Shown here one piece after another: positions 8,444 through 17,914 of a stretch of 64,000 nucleotides of DNA. A program made the position numbers and the translations under genes. Every line of letters begins with the position of its first letter. Positions within the stretch are counted from its first letter, which is position 1. The stretch lies in assembly GCF_025989125.1 (NCBI RefSeq), contig NZ_JAPDNR010000001.1, forward strand, positions 2,586,301 through 2,650,300, written 5' to 3'. The DNA comes from Chitinophaga nivalis (lineage in GTDB: Bacteria; Bacteroidota; Bacteroidia; Chitinophagales; Chitinophagaceae). The notes beneath the pieces were generated by a model that did not search any database, was not told the DNA's origin, and was given only the letters and a program-made list of their open reading frames with translations.

Positions 8444-9370
8444 ATGAAAATACTTTATTTGTTTCCCGCTTTTTTCTTCCTCCTGTTTGGTGTGCGTGCC
8501 CAGCAACTGGATTCGCTTAAATATCCCAACGGTTATCTTTATTATCATACTTATGGTTCCGGTGAACCGGTCATTGTTTTAACCGGTGGCCCGGGCAATT
8601 CCTGCTTGCAACAGCAGGAGCTGGCGATAGAACTGGGTAAGCGTTACCGCAGTATTTTACTGGAGCAACGGGGTACCGGTTTATCGATACCGGTGCCGTT
8701 TGATTCCACTACTATCAACCTGCGTTCTTCGCTGGAAGACCTGAACCGGTTAATGGATCATCTGGGTATCAGGCAAACTTTGTTTTTCGGACACTCCTGG
8801 GGTGCGATGCTGGCGATGTGCTTTGCTGCCAAATATCCGGAAAAGGTAAAAGGACTGGCGCTGGCCTGTCCGGGATATTATAAGTTTGATCCGGATCTGT
8901 TTACCACCCACGTCAATAACATGCGGGTACGGTTAAGCATAGCAGACCTGGCCCGCCTGGACTCCCTCGATAAAAAGGTGAACGGCGGCAAGGGAGATGG
9001 CGCCGATTCCACTGCCCTGAACCGGTTGATGCGGATGACCTACATCTACAACAAGTTGCTGCTCGACAGTATGATCGGGAAATTTGATGTGGCAAAGTCG
9101 AATATTAAAATGCAACAGTTGATGGTAACGGATCTGAAACGGGTGCATTATGACCTGAGCAAAACATTGCATCACTATAAAGGTCCGATAGAAGTGATTT
9201 CCGGTGCACAGGATCCGCTGGCTTTTTATACCTACGAGTTTAAAATCATCCATCCGGCGATGCAGCTGCATTGGATTCAGGCTTCCGGCCATTTCCCGAT
9301 GTTTGAGCAGCGGAAAGATTTTTATACCACTTTATCTCAGGTCATGAAAACATTGAGCCGCCGGCAATAA
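8444..9370 (+). CDS. Secreted alpha/beta hydrolase (proline iminopeptidase-like)
   Basis: The 308-residue protein has an N-terminal signal peptide (MKILYLFPAFFFLLFGVRAQ, cleavage after about residue 19-20). The hydrolase core has the oxyanion motif GGPGNS (48-53), the nucleophile elbow GHSWGAM (S118), an acid in GAQDPL, and the catalytic histidine in SGHFPMF (H283). The GGPG plus GxSxG arrangement is typical of peptidase family S33 and related esterases. It probably acts in the periplasm or outside. It has its own gap on each side and is followed by a clear hairpin terminator at 9456. Confidence 0.85.
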   Translation: MKILYLFPAFFFLLFGVRAQQLDSLKYPNGYLYYHTYGSGEPVIVLTGGPGNSCLQQQELAIELGKRYRSILLEQRGTGLSIPVPFDSTTINLRSSLEDLNRLMDHLGIRQTLFFGHSWGAMLAMCFAAKYPEKVKGLALACPGYYKFDPDLFTTHVNNMRVRLSIADLARLDSLDKKVNGGKGDGADSTALNRLMRMTYIYNKLLLDSMIGKFDVAKSNIKMQQLMVTDLKRVHYDLSKTLHHYKGPIEVISGAQDPLAFYTYEFKIIHPAMQLHWIQASGHFPMFEQRKDFYTTLSQVMKTLSRRQ

Positions 9371-9455
9371 AGTGGTAGTCACTGCTTCTTTTAGGCGTAT
9401 TACCGGCTATCCATGGCTTATATGATGACAGATCATCCAACTTACATTTATATAG

Positions 9456-9489
9456 AAAAGCTCCGTAACCTGTCAGGGACGGAGCTTTT
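9456..9489 (+). terminator. Intrinsic terminator hairpin
   Basis: An 11-base perfect stem, AAAAGCTCCGT with ACGGAGCTTTT, has a 12-base loop and ends in a T-run. It closes the hydrolase transcript before the sigma-factor operon. Confidence 0.8.
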
Positions 9490-9611
9490 GCTTTTAGTAT
9501 CATTGATGTTGCCCTGTTTTTACTGCTGACGTAGGGCCGCATCCGTTAGCCGGTATTCCTTTGTTTCTAGTTAACCTATTGAGTTTTTACTATCTTTAAC
9601 CACCCGCTTTC

Positions 9612-9619
9612 TATTTTTG
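9612..9619 (+). promoter_or_regulatory. Candidate -7 box (TATTTTTG)
   Basis: TATTTTTG matches TAnnTTTG, 39 bases upstream of the sigma-factor ATG at 9659. A second near-match, TATCTTTA, lies at 9591-9598. Either could drive the operon. Confidence 0.35.
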
Positions 9620-9658
9620 GATAAGGGGAACCACCCAAAGTACTTACTATAAAGAAAA

Positions 9659-10219
9659 ATGAACAGTAATGAGAGCATTCTCTGGGATAATTTCAGGAAC
9701 GGAGAAGCTGATGCTTTATTAACGATTTATGAGCTGCTGTACCCGGATCTCTTGAAAAACGGGCTCAGTATTGTAGCTGATGAACACCAGGTAAAGGATA
9801 CGATCAATCAGTTTTTTTTGTATCTGTGGGATAACCGGGAGCACTTGAATCCTCCACAGCACTTAAAGGCTTATATCATTGTTTCTTTCCGGAGAAAACT
9901 GATTTACGATGTGAAGCAACATCGTAAAATGAGTTTGTTGACGATAGATGAGAACTGGGCAGAACAATCCCAGGAAGATAATATCATCGCCGATCAGACT
10001 TATCTTGAATTACAGCTGCGGGTGCGCAAAGCCATTGAAAAGCTGCCCCGGCGGCACAGAGAGCTGATTATGCTCAAATATTATGAAGGACTGAGTTATG
10101 AAGAAATAGCGGAAAGGACTTCCCTCAGTATGCGTACAATCTACAATAAGCTACACGAAGCGATCAAATTATTAAAAGGTGAAGTTTTCTGGTTAATCCT
10201 GCTGTATATCAATCGCTGA
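9659..10219 (+). CDS. ECF RNA polymerase sigma-70 factor
   Basis: The 186-residue protein has sigma region 2 (about 20-90; EHQVKDTINQFFLYLWDNRE, with the DNA-melting helix after it). Region 4 covers about 120-175 (IEKLPRRHRELIMLKYYEGL, then the HTH YEEIAERTSLSMRTIYNKLH). It directs RNA polymerase and is presumably held by the FecR protein encoded 90 bases downstream. The order sigma, FecR, SusC (with STN domain), SusD is the classic Bacteroidota cell-surface signalling cassette, in which the receptor reports ligand uptake to the anti-sigma factor. Confidence 0.93.
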   Translation: MNSNESILWDNFRNGEADALLTIYELLYPDLLKNGLSIVADEHQVKDTINQFFLYLWDNREHLNPPQHLKAYIIVSFRRKLIYDVKQHRKMSLLTIDENWAEQSQEDNIIADQTYLELQLRVRKAIEKLPRRHRELIMLKYYEGLSYEEIAERTSLSMRTIYNKLHEAIKLLKGEVFWLILLYINR

Positions 10220-10309
10220 CACTAAATTTTTTCTGCTGCAAAAATAAATCTGTTAAAAAACAGGTAAAAATGAATTTCCCGATTCTCTTAGTTGTAAAGG
10301 ACCGAAAGA

Positions 10310-11380
10310 ATGAATTACGGGGATTACCAACTCGAGGATTTTTTAACAGATGCCTCTTTCCTTAATTATTGCTTGCGCAATAATGAGGAAGATGTCCTGT
10401 TCTGGGAGAATTGGCTGGCCGCTAACCCTGACCGGCAGCCCATCGCAGCGCAGGCGCAGCAGCTGTATGCCCTGATCGGAAAAGATCTGGCCACCCGTGA
10501 AAAGTATCAACCTGAGCTGGAAGCATTTAAAACCTTATTTGCCGAACATATACAGCAGTCGTCTGCAGCTCCTGCTGTAACAGACCTGCAACGTCCCCTG
10601 TACGCCCGTATAGGCCGTTGGCTGGCTGCAGCTGCCGTTACTGGTACGCTTTTCCTCGCCGGCAGATGGGTATATTATGACTACCTCGTGAAAGATACTA
10701 CGGTGGCCGTACTCCAACCGGCTGTACCAGATAGCATTCCTGCCAAAAAAACCTTCCGGTTACCCGATGGTACTGTAGTAGTTGCAAATGCCAATAGTAC
10801 GATTTCTCTGGAAGACGGATATAATGTCCGCAACCGGCTTGTTCAACTCAATGGAGAAGCATTTTTCGAAGTTTCCGGCAATGAACGCCTCCCGTTCCGC
10901 GTAAAATGTGGTGATGTCATTACCACAGCGCTGGGTACCTCCTTCATGGTCCGGTATTATCAGCATGAATCAGGAACCAAAGTATCCCTGGTAACAGGAA
11001 AGGTAAAAGTACAGCGCGCCGCCACCAAGGCCGGAGCGGATGTGGATATTGCCTACCTCGATCCCGGACAGGAATTAATAGTAGATCGTAAACATAACAA
11101 CCAGATAAAGAAAAACGAGTTTAAAATCGAGGATGCCATCCTGTGGCAACAGGACCTGCTTGCCTTTAGAGATGCCAGGTTTAATGAGATTGTAACCAAA
11201 CTGGAAGATTGGTATGGTGTTAAAATAGCTGTCAGAAATATGCCCGCGGTGAGTAAACATTTCACAGGTGAGTTCAGGAATAAATCGCTTAAAAATGTAC
11301 TGGAAGCGCTGAGCTTCGCGCATAAATTTGAGTATTCCCTTACTGCAGATACTATTCGTATTACATTCCCGGAAAACTAA
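10310..11380 (+). CDS. FecR family anti-sigma factor
   Basis: The 356-residue inner-membrane protein has a short cytoplasmic N-terminal segment, one membrane segment (about 101-120, WLAAAAVTGTLFLAG), and a periplasmic FecR domain (KKTFRLPDGTVVVANANSTI; VKCGDVITTALGTSFMVRYY). It ends in a C-terminal DUF4974/STN-like domain (about 275-354; LEDWYGVKIAVRNMP). It should restrain the sigma factor at 9659 until the STN domain of the SusC protein signals. The gene is followed after 96 bases by that receptor. Confidence 0.92.
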   Translation: MNYGDYQLEDFLTDASFLNYCLRNNEEDVLFWENWLAANPDRQPIAAQAQQLYALIGKDLATREKYQPELEAFKTLFAEHIQQSSAAPAVTDLQRPLYARIGRWLAAAAVTGTLFLAGRWVYYDYLVKDTTVAVLQPAVPDSIPAKKTFRLPDGTVVVANANSTISLEDGYNVRNRLVQLNGEAFFEVSGNERLPFRVKCGDVITTALGTSFMVRYYQHESGTKVSLVTGKVKVQRAATKAGADVDIAYLDPGQELIVDRKHNNQIKKNEFKIEDAILWQQDLLAFRDARFNEIVTKLEDWYGVKIAVRNMPAVSKHFTGEFRNKSLKNVLEALSFAHKFEYSLTADTIRITFPEN

Positions 11381-11476
11381 AACAATCGATTAACGGATTA
11401 TTATTCCTATAACATTTATTAATGCTTATGCTATAAATCTTCATGTAGAAAATCTTATACTCTAAATTCCAACTTT

Positions 11477-14400
11477 ATGAAATGCACATCTTTACCCTTT
11501 TATCGGATGATAAAAAGATGGACATTGACAATGCTGCTATTAGCGTTGTTAATGCCAGGCCTGAGCGCTAAAGCAAGCCAGGTGATACGCATAGGATTCA
11601 ACGACGTAAAGCTGATCCAGACGCTGGAACGTATTGAAGCTGTCACACCGTTCAAATTTATTTACAACCGCGAGGACATTGACGCCAACAAAAGGGTGAA
11701 CATCCGGGAACAGGATTGGACTATTAATGAGTTGCTGGAGGAAGTTTCCAACCAGGCTTCTCTGAGTTTCAAAATCGTGGATGGCATTATTGCTGTGGCT
11801 CCCAAAGGCCATGCCGGCGCTGCTACTGCTGCCCGTTCATTTGCAGAAGTGAAAGGACGCGTAACGGATAAAAGCGGTATGGGTTTACCAGGTGCTTCCG
11901 TTAAAGTAAAAGGTGGTACCACCGGAGCTGCTACCAACGGTACCGGTCATTTTACTATCCAGGCTGCTCCTACAGATGTACTGGTAATATCTTATACCGG
12001 TTACCTGAGCCAGGAAGTAGTGGCAGGTAATGGCGGTCCGCTGAACATTGTACTGGAAGAAGATACCCGCGCGCTGAGCGAAGTAGTGGTAACGGCATTA
12101 GGTATACGTAAAGAGAAAAAAGCCCTGGGTTACTCCGTTACAGAAGTAAAAGGAAGTGAACTGACACAGGCGAGAGAAGTAAACATCGCGAACTCCCTGG
12201 TAGGTAAAGTAGCCGGTGTAAACGTTAACTCCGTATCCGGTGGTCCCGGCGCTGCTACCAACGTAACCATCCGTGGTATTTCCAGTCTGAGTGGTTCCAA
12301 CCAGCCGTTGTATGTAATCAATGGTGTACCTATGAGTAACGAAAGCGTGCCCATTACCAGCAGATGGTCTAACGTATCTGACCAGGGTGATGGTATCGGT
12401 AACATCAACCCCGATGATATCGAAAGCATGTCTGTACTGAAAGGTGCTGCGGCATCTGCATTGTATGGTTCCCGTGCAAAAGCCGGTGTTATCCTGATCA
12501 CCACCAAAAGCGGTAAAGGTAAAGGTACCGTAGAGTTTAACTCTAACTTTGTACTGGATAAAATAATCAACCTCACCGATTTCCAATATGAGTATGGTAA
12601 TGGTTCCAACGGCGCCAAACCTGCTAACCGGACAGCTGCATTCAACACTGGTAACGCCAGCTGGGGTGCCAAACTGGACGGTTCCAATGCCATTCAGTTT
12701 GACGGCGTAGAACGTCCGTATGTAGCACAGAAAAATAACCTGAAGAATTTCTACAACGGTGCCAATACGTTTACCAATACCATCTCTTTCTCTAAAGGAC
12801 TGGACAACAATGGCGGTATCCGTTTTTCTGCCAGTGATATGAATAACCGTGCGGTTACGCCCAGCGCTACTTTGAAAAGACAAACATTCAGCCTGAACGT
12901 AAACTATAATGTTACCAAACGTTTAGCCGTAGATGCACGGGCCAACTACATCATTGAAAAAGCGAATAACCGTCCTATCCTGAATGATGGTGCGGGTAAC
13001 TCCAACTTCCAGGTGATGTTCCTGCCTACCAGTGTGAATGTAAATGACCTGAAACCTGGTTTCAGACCAGATGGCAGAGAGTTACAGTTTGTAGATAATA
13101 TCTATGCTACCAACCCTTGGTTTGCAGCAGAAAAATTCATCAACAACACCAATCGTAATCGTTTCATCGGTTCCGGTAGTCTGCGTTACACATTCGACAA
13201 TGGCCTGTACTTACAGGGTCGTGCGGGTCTGGACGCCTACAACAACCGTAATACTTTCGTAGTGCCTAGTGGTACCGCTTACCTCGGACCATTGGTAAAT
13301 GCCAACGTAACAGAAGCTTCCATCCTGTTTTCCGAAATCAACATAGATGGATTGGCCGGTATGCCAATCAAGGTAAATAAAGACCTGACCATCACACCGC
13401 AGGTAGGTGCCAACCTGAGAAAGGTAAGCAACGAAACCAGCACCATTGGTGGTACGACGCTGAATATGCCTTTTGCATATGATGTTTCCAATATTAAAAG
13501 CCAAAGCACTTCCTACAGCCTGATCAGACAAGAAGTGCAATCCGTATACGGTACCCTCGAAATCGCCTATAAAGGCTTGTTGTACTTGAATGCAAGTGCA
13601 CGTAATGACTGGTTCTCGACCCTGGCTCCTTCTAACAAACTGGATGTATTCTATCCGGCCGTAAGCGGTTCCTTCATTTTCTCTGAACTGGCTCACCCCA
13701 GTTGGCTGAGCTTTGGTAAATTAAGAGCTGGTTATGCAGTCGTAGGTGCTGCTACCGATCCTTATCTGACTATGCTGAACTATGGTGTAGGTTTGCAGAA
13801 CGGTGCGAGCGCCTTTATCTCTAACATCGGTGGTAAAACCCTGGGCCGTGTAATTAATACCAGCATTCCTTCCGGCGCCCTGCGTCCTTCCAAAGCTTCT
13901 GAAATAGAAGTAGGTGCGGAACTCCGTTTCCTGAATAACCGTATAGGCGTGGATGTTACCTGGTACAACAAAACATCCAAAGATGAAATTGTACAGGCGC
14001 CTGCTTCCGTTACTTCCGGTTACAGCAACGTAATCCTGAACATCGGTAAGCTGCGTAACACCGGGGTGGAATTATTACTGACCGGTACGCCTTATCAGAC
14101 TAAAAACTTTACCTGGACCACCTCCCTGAACGGTTCCATGAACAACAACACCGTACTGGAACTGGCTGCAGGTCAATCTTCCCTGCTGGTAGCTGAATCC
14201 CGTGTAGACAATGTGAGCATTGCCAACATGATCGGATTACCGGTAAACCAGATCATCGCGACCGATTACAAACGTGATGAAAGTGGTAAAGTATTAGTGG
14301 ATGCCAATGGTGCACCATTAAAAGGGGAAAGCAAAAACTACGGTTCCGGTTACCACAAATGGACCGGCGGCTGGAATAACGAATTCTCCTACAAACGTTT

Positions 14401-14830
14401 TAACTTCTCTTTCCTGATTGATGGTAAATTTGGTGGTAAAGTATTTGCTGCGACCGACTACTACGCCTATGGATTTGGCTTGCACAAAGCCACCCTGGAA
14501 GGCCGTGATAAAAAATACGGTAGCGCCAATGCAGAACCACAGACTTACTACACTAAAATGAGAGAAAACGTAACTTCGCTGTTCGTACAGGATGCCAGCT
14601 TTATCAAATTACGTCAGGTAACCCTCGGTTATACATTCCCTTCCCGTTGGTTTAATAATGTGATACAATCTGCTACATTAAGCCTGGTAGGTCGTAACCT
14701 GCTGATCTTGATGAAAAAGACCGATAACATCGATCCGGAGTCTGCTTACTCCAACGTAGCGCAAGGTCTGGAATTAGGTGGTGTACCTCCTACCAGAAGT
14801 TACGGTTTCAACCTGAATGTAAAATTCTAA
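11477..14830 (+). CDS. SusC/RagA family TonB-linked outer membrane transporter with STN domain
   Basis: The 1117-residue protein has a signal peptide (about 1-33), an STN signalling domain (about 38-112; IRIGFNDVKLIQTLERIEAV), and a carboxypeptidase-regulatory-like domain (about 125-205; VKGRVTDKSGMGLPGASVKV). A plug domain follows (about 215-345) with the SusC signatures VTIRGISSLSGSNQPLYVIN and SVLKGAAASALYGSRAKAG. The rest is a 22-stranded-barrel-type region ending in FNLNVKF. It imports a ligand energised by TonB, with the SusD lipoprotein encoded 28 bases downstream as lid. The ligand is unknown: no glycoside hydrolase or peptidase gene is attached to this locus. The STN domain fits signalling to the FecR/sigma pair upstream. 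Confidence 0.95.
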   Translation: MKCTSLPFYRMIKRWTLTMLLLALLMPGLSAKASQVIRIGFNDVKLIQTLERIEAVTPFKFIYNREDIDANKRVNIREQDWTINELLEEVSNQASLSFKIVDGIIAVAPKGHAGAATAARSFAEVKGRVTDKSGMGLPGASVKVKGGTTGAATNGTGHFTIQAAPTDVLVISYTGYLSQEVVAGNGGPLNIVLEEDTRALSEVVVTALGIRKEKKALGYSVTEVKGSELTQAREVNIANSLVGKVAGVNVNSVSGGPGAATNVTIRGISSLSGSNQPLYVINGVPMSNESVPITSRWSNVSDQGDGIGNINPDDIESMSVLKGAAASALYGSRAKAGVILITTKSGKGKGTVEFNSNFVLDKIINLTDFQYEYGNGSNGAKPANRTAAFNTGNASWGAKLDGSNAIQFDGVERPYVAQKNNLKNFYNGANTFTNTISFSKGLDNNGGIRFSASDMNNRAVTPSATLKRQTFSLNVNYNVTKRLAVDARANYIIEKANNRPILNDGAGNSNFQVMFLPTSVNVNDLKPGFRPDGRELQFVDNIYATNPWFAAEKFINNTNRNRFIGSGSLRYTFDNGLYLQGRAGLDAYNNRNTFVVPSGTAYLGPLVNANVTEASILFSEINIDGLAGMPIKVNKDLTITPQVGANLRKVSNETSTIGGTTLNMPFAYDVSNIKSQSTSYSLIRQEVQSVYGTLEIAYKGLLYLNASARNDWFSTLAPSNKLDVFYPAVSGSFIFSELAHPSWLSFGKLRAGYAVVGAATDPYLTMLNYGVGLQNGASAFISNIGGKTLGRVINTSIPSGALRPSKASEIEVGAELRFLNNRIGVDVTWYNKTSKDEIVQAPASVTSGYSNVILNIGKLRNTGVELLLTGTPYQTKNFTWTTSLNGSMNNNTVLELAAGQSSLLVAESRVDNVSIANMIGLPVNQIIATDYKRDESGKVLVDANGAPLKGESKNYGSGYHKWTGGWNNEFSYKRFNFSFLIDGKFGGKVFAATDYYAYGFGLHKATLEGRDKKYGSANAEPQTYYTKMRENVTSLFVQDASFIKLRQVTLGYTFPSRWFNNVIQSATLSLVGRNLLILMKKTDNIDPESAYSNVAQGLELGGVPPTRSYGFNLNVKF

Positions 14831-14858
14831 GACGTTACCACGTTTAAAACTTATTAAA

Positions 14859-16421
14859 ATGAAGAGAAGATTCATCAAAACATACGGTATTGCCTGTCTG
14901 GCTGCTGCAGGACTGTTCTTTACATCCTGTACCAAAAAATTTGAAGAGATCAATACCAATCCATCCAGCTTTTCCCCTAATAACTACGATCCGAACTACC
15001 TGTTTACTTCTGCACAGCTGTGCTATACCGGTAGCCGCGATAATGGTTTTGATACCTGGAGAGCCAACATCCTCGGTACTTCCTCCTTTATGCAGCACTT
15101 TGCTACCATTGGTGGCGTAGGTAACTGGCCGGGAGATAAATATGTACAGGTAGAAGGTTATATCGCTGCCTATTGGGGTAATACCGTAAATGGTGCTTAC
15201 CTGGAGCAGATCAACCCGATTGTGGAAGCCCTGAAATTCTCAGAAGGTAAGGAGAAATACAGAAACCTGCACCAGATGTGCCGTATCATGCGCGCCATGA
15301 TGCTGCAACGTATCAGTGACCTGTATGGAGATATTCCTTACTACAAGGCGGGACTGGGTCTTTACACCCAGGATTATTTCCCTAAATATGACAGACAACA
15401 GGAGATCTACGGTGACCTGCTGAAAGAAATAGAAGATGCTACCAACAAGCTGGATCCGGCTGCAGAGAAACCTATCGGTGATCTGTTCTTCGACGGGGAT
15501 ATCGCCAAATGGAAACGTTTTGGTAACACCCTGTTGCTGCGTACCGCTATGCGTTTAACCAAAGTAGATCCTGCCACTGCCAAAGCGTATGTAGCGAAAC
15601 TGGTAGGTAAAACAATGGAAAGCAATAAAGACAATGCGATTGTGATCCATGATGCTACCGATGAAAGGGTAACGTCTAACCGCGTATCCCTGGTGTTGAA
15701 CCTGACGGATTTCGACAGCAACCTGCGTCTTTCCAAAACCTATATCGACTTCCTGAAAAACAACAATGACCCACGTCTGGCTGTGGTAGCACAGCTGGCC
15801 AATGGCGACAAAGCTCCTGCCGTGCAGAAAGGGCTGCCGAATGGTTATGATGTATTGGGTCGTGCAGAAGATATCAGCAATGCACCGGGTCATACCGGCA
15901 CCCGACTGGAAAACTATTCTATGTTGAACAGATTGCTGCTGAAGAAAACCAGTCCTACATTGGTACTGACCTATGCAGAAAGTGAATTGCTGCTGGCAGA
16001 TGCTGCACAACGCTGGGGTGTAGGTGGTAATGCTGAAGAACACTATAAAAATGGTGTAAGAGCAGCGATTACCCAGTATGGTATCTATGATGCCACTACG
16101 GCGATTGATGAAACAGCGGCAAACGCTTACCTGACAGCACATCCGTATAATGCGGCAAAAGGGCTGGAAATGATTAACGAACAGTTCTGGGCTGCTACAC
16201 TGTTCAATGGATACGAAACATGGTGCAACTGGAGAAGAACCGGTTTCCCTGTGCTGAAAGCGGTGAATTATCCCGGTAATAATACCAATGGTACTATTCC
16301 GCGTCGTTTCCCGTATCCGGCATCAGAAGCAAGTTCTAACCCGGTTAACTATAAAGCTGCAAGCTCGGCTGTACCCGGCGGTGATTTCCTGACCGGCAGG
16401 GTATGGTGGGATGTGAATTGA
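14859..16421 (+). CDS. SusD/RagB family outer membrane lipoprotein
   Basis: The 520-residue protein has a lipoprotein signal (lipobox ...FFTSC near residue 25) followed by TKKFEEINTNPSSF, the typical start of the SusD-like group with nutrient-binding annotation. Tetratricopeptide-like helices follow (LHQMCRIMRAMMLQRISDLY with the YGDIPY motif). Near the C-terminus is the conserved block EMINEQFWAATLFNGYETWC. It should cap the SusC barrel at the cell surface and bind the substrate. Its stop is followed directly by the operon's terminator at 16447. Confidence 0.94.
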   Translation: MKRRFIKTYGIACLAAAGLFFTSCTKKFEEINTNPSSFSPNNYDPNYLFTSAQLCYTGSRDNGFDTWRANILGTSSFMQHFATIGGVGNWPGDKYVQVEGYIAAYWGNTVNGAYLEQINPIVEALKFSEGKEKYRNLHQMCRIMRAMMLQRISDLYGDIPYYKAGLGLYTQDYFPKYDRQQEIYGDLLKEIEDATNKLDPAAEKPIGDLFFDGDIAKWKRFGNTLLLRTAMRLTKVDPATAKAYVAKLVGKTMESNKDNAIVIHDATDERVTSNRVSLVLNLTDFDSNLRLSKTYIDFLKNNNDPRLAVVAQLANGDKAPAVQKGLPNGYDVLGRAEDISNAPGHTGTRLENYSMLNRLLLKKTSPTLVLTYAESELLLADAAQRWGVGGNAEEHYKNGVRAAITQYGIYDATTAIDETAANAYLTAHPYNAAKGLEMINEQFWAATLFNGYETWCNWRRTGFPVLKAVNYPGNNTNGTIPRRFPYPASEASSNPVNYKAASSAVPGGDFLTGRVWWDVN

Positions 16422-16446
16422 TAAATCGGATAAATGACAAAAAAGT

Positions 16447-16480
16447 AGCCGTCCCACTAATGGGACGGCTATCTTTTTTT
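16447..16480 (+). terminator. Intrinsic terminator after the SusCD operon
   Basis: A 10-base perfect stem (AGCCGTCCCA with TGGGACGGCT) has loop CTAA and a following T-run. An A-run precedes the stem, so it may also serve the minus-strand genes that end at 16500. Confidence 0.85.
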
Positions 16481-16499
16481 AGATGGCAAAGGTATGAAA

Positions 16500-17048
16500 C
16501 TACGTTGTAGCGTTAGTAGCAACAGCCGATGCGCAATAATCCACAACAGATAACCCCGGTTGTATTTTCAGGGTAAATGTTTCCACCCAGGCCGCCATGC
16601 CCCCCGATGGCCTGTTGGTGGTGGATAGAACCAGATGATCACCTGCCTGCATAACCAGCATGAGCGGATCGGTCAGGTAGTGGATCGCTACCTTGTGCGC
16701 TTCCGGGTTGCGGAGGTCAGAGTCAAGGATCTCAAATTCATAAGTTGCAAAAGGTACATTGCACCGGCCACGCATATCTTCCAGTTTGGGAATATAGTTG
16801 TTCAGCTCACCCACGTATAACCCGATAGCGAAGCCAACTTTATAATGCAGGGAAGCTGCTTTCGGATTATGCGCCAGGAGCTCCTGCCAGGTATTACAAG
16901 TGTTTTCCCGATTGTAGACCTGTGCCTGTATCGAAAATTCTGCATAGGAATCGTGGAAAACATTTTCTTCAAAAGTACCGGCATAGCTGGCATCTATTAC
17001 CTGCCGGTAAGAGAGTTTTATAAAAGGATGGCTCATATCAGTTAACAT
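16500..17048 (-). CDS. Hypothetical protein downstream of dioxygenase
   Basis: The 182-residue soluble protein has no signal peptide. Visible features are a mainly beta pattern, one conserved-looking segment (KVGFAIGLYVGELNNYIPKL) and a C-terminal stretch TLKIQPGLSVVDYCASAVA. A second possible start is the ATG at 17036 (MSHPFIKL), which may be the true one. It follows the intradiol dioxygenase by 22 bases on the same strand and is likely co-transcribed with it. I do not recognise the family. Confidence 0.7.
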   Translation of the reverse strand: MLTDMSHPFIKLSYRQVIDASYAGTFEENVFHDSYAEFSIQAQVYNRENTCNTWQELLAHNPKAASLHYKVGFAIGLYVGELNNYIPKLEDMRGRCNVPFATYEFEILDSDLRNPEAHKVAIHYLTDPLMLVMQAGDHLVLSTTNRPSGGMAAWVETFTLKIQPGLSVVDYCASAVATNATT

Positions 17049-17070
17049 ACAGGGTGAAAAGACAAAAATA

Positions 17071-17832
17071 TTAAGCAGAAATTTTAATAGTATGAGAAAG
17101 TGTGTAACCTCCAGTTTGTGGATTGGATACTACGGTACCCAGCTGGAATGCGATGGAGTCTGCGAAAAGTGCGTCCGCCTGGTTGTTGTAAACAGTGGAA
17201 TTCTGACCATGGGCTGCATAGAGTGGTGTTCTGTACACAGCATAGTTAATCTGATCAGGGAAGGCAATCTGCGTAGTTAAGCGGAGTGCGTTGTTGATAA
17301 AGATCTGTACGTGGATATGTGCGATACGGCCAGGATACCATCCGGGATAGATGGATTCGAAGTGGACCAGACCTGCACTGTTGGCATATTGTATACCACG
17401 GCCGAATACCCTGCCGATATTGTTCTGACGGCCCAGATAACCATCATTGATATAACCTGAATAGTAACCATCCTTATCACATTGCCAGATATCCACCCGG
17501 GCATTGGGAATGGGGGTACAACCCGTGTTGACATTAGCCACGGTGAAGTCGATGTTCAGGGGAACACCGGTTTTGCCGTCGTTGATGTTGGTACGTACGA
17601 GTGCAGATCCTCTGCTGTTATACAGCGGAAACGGACCGTCCATTTCAGGAGGCGTTACGCGGCAAACAGTTGGTGCAGCGGCAGCATTACTGTTACCTAT
17701 TCCACCATCTCCGGCAACGGCGGCATCTTCTGTAAGAGATTCTTTACTACAGGCTTGTAAAATGAGCGGGAGGGAGGTAGCACCCACGATCATATTACGG
17801 AGAAACTGTTTTCTTGAGTGTTGTTGTTCCAT
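17071..17832 (-). CDS. Exported intradiol ring-cleavage dioxygenase
   Basis: The 253-residue protein has the core of protocatechuate/catechol intradiol dioxygenases: EMDGPFPLYNS, RVDIWQCDKDGYYSGY, and the iron-ligand stretch YPGWYPGRIAHIHVQ, which supplies a tyrosine and two histidines; another tyrosine lies in DGYYSGY. These enzymes open aromatic diols using Fe(III). The N-terminus has SRKQFLRN followed by a hydrophobic run and LILQAC (C28), resembling a Tat-type signal with a lipobox, so an exported lipoprotein is likely. The chosen ATG (17832) avoids overlap with the regulator upstream; an open frame to 17934 adds unrelated residues. It lies 82 bases behind the LytTR regulator. Confidence 0.87.
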   Translation of the reverse strand: MEQQHSRKQFLRNMIVGATSLPLILQACSKESLTEDAAVAGDGGIGNSNAAAAPTVCRVTPPEMDGPFPLYNSRGSALVRTNINDGKTGVPLNIDFTVANVNTGCTPIPNARVDIWQCDKDGYYSGYINDGYLGRQNNIGRVFGRGIQYANSAGLVHFESIYPGWYPGRIAHIHVQIFINNALRLTTQIAFPDQINYAVYRTPLYAAHGQNSTVYNNQADALFADSIAFQLGTVVSNPQTGGYTLSHTIKISA

Positions 17833-17914
17833 AGTGTAACGTTTTTTATTAAATTTCTGGAACTTCATTACTCCGGCCAATAATAATAGATAAACCAACA
17901 GGATGTACCGATAA

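Noticed and set aside
12098..12883. Long minus-strand open frames inside the SusC gene
   Set aside because: Antisense shadows of a well-supported coding gene; composition is explained by plus-strand codon use.
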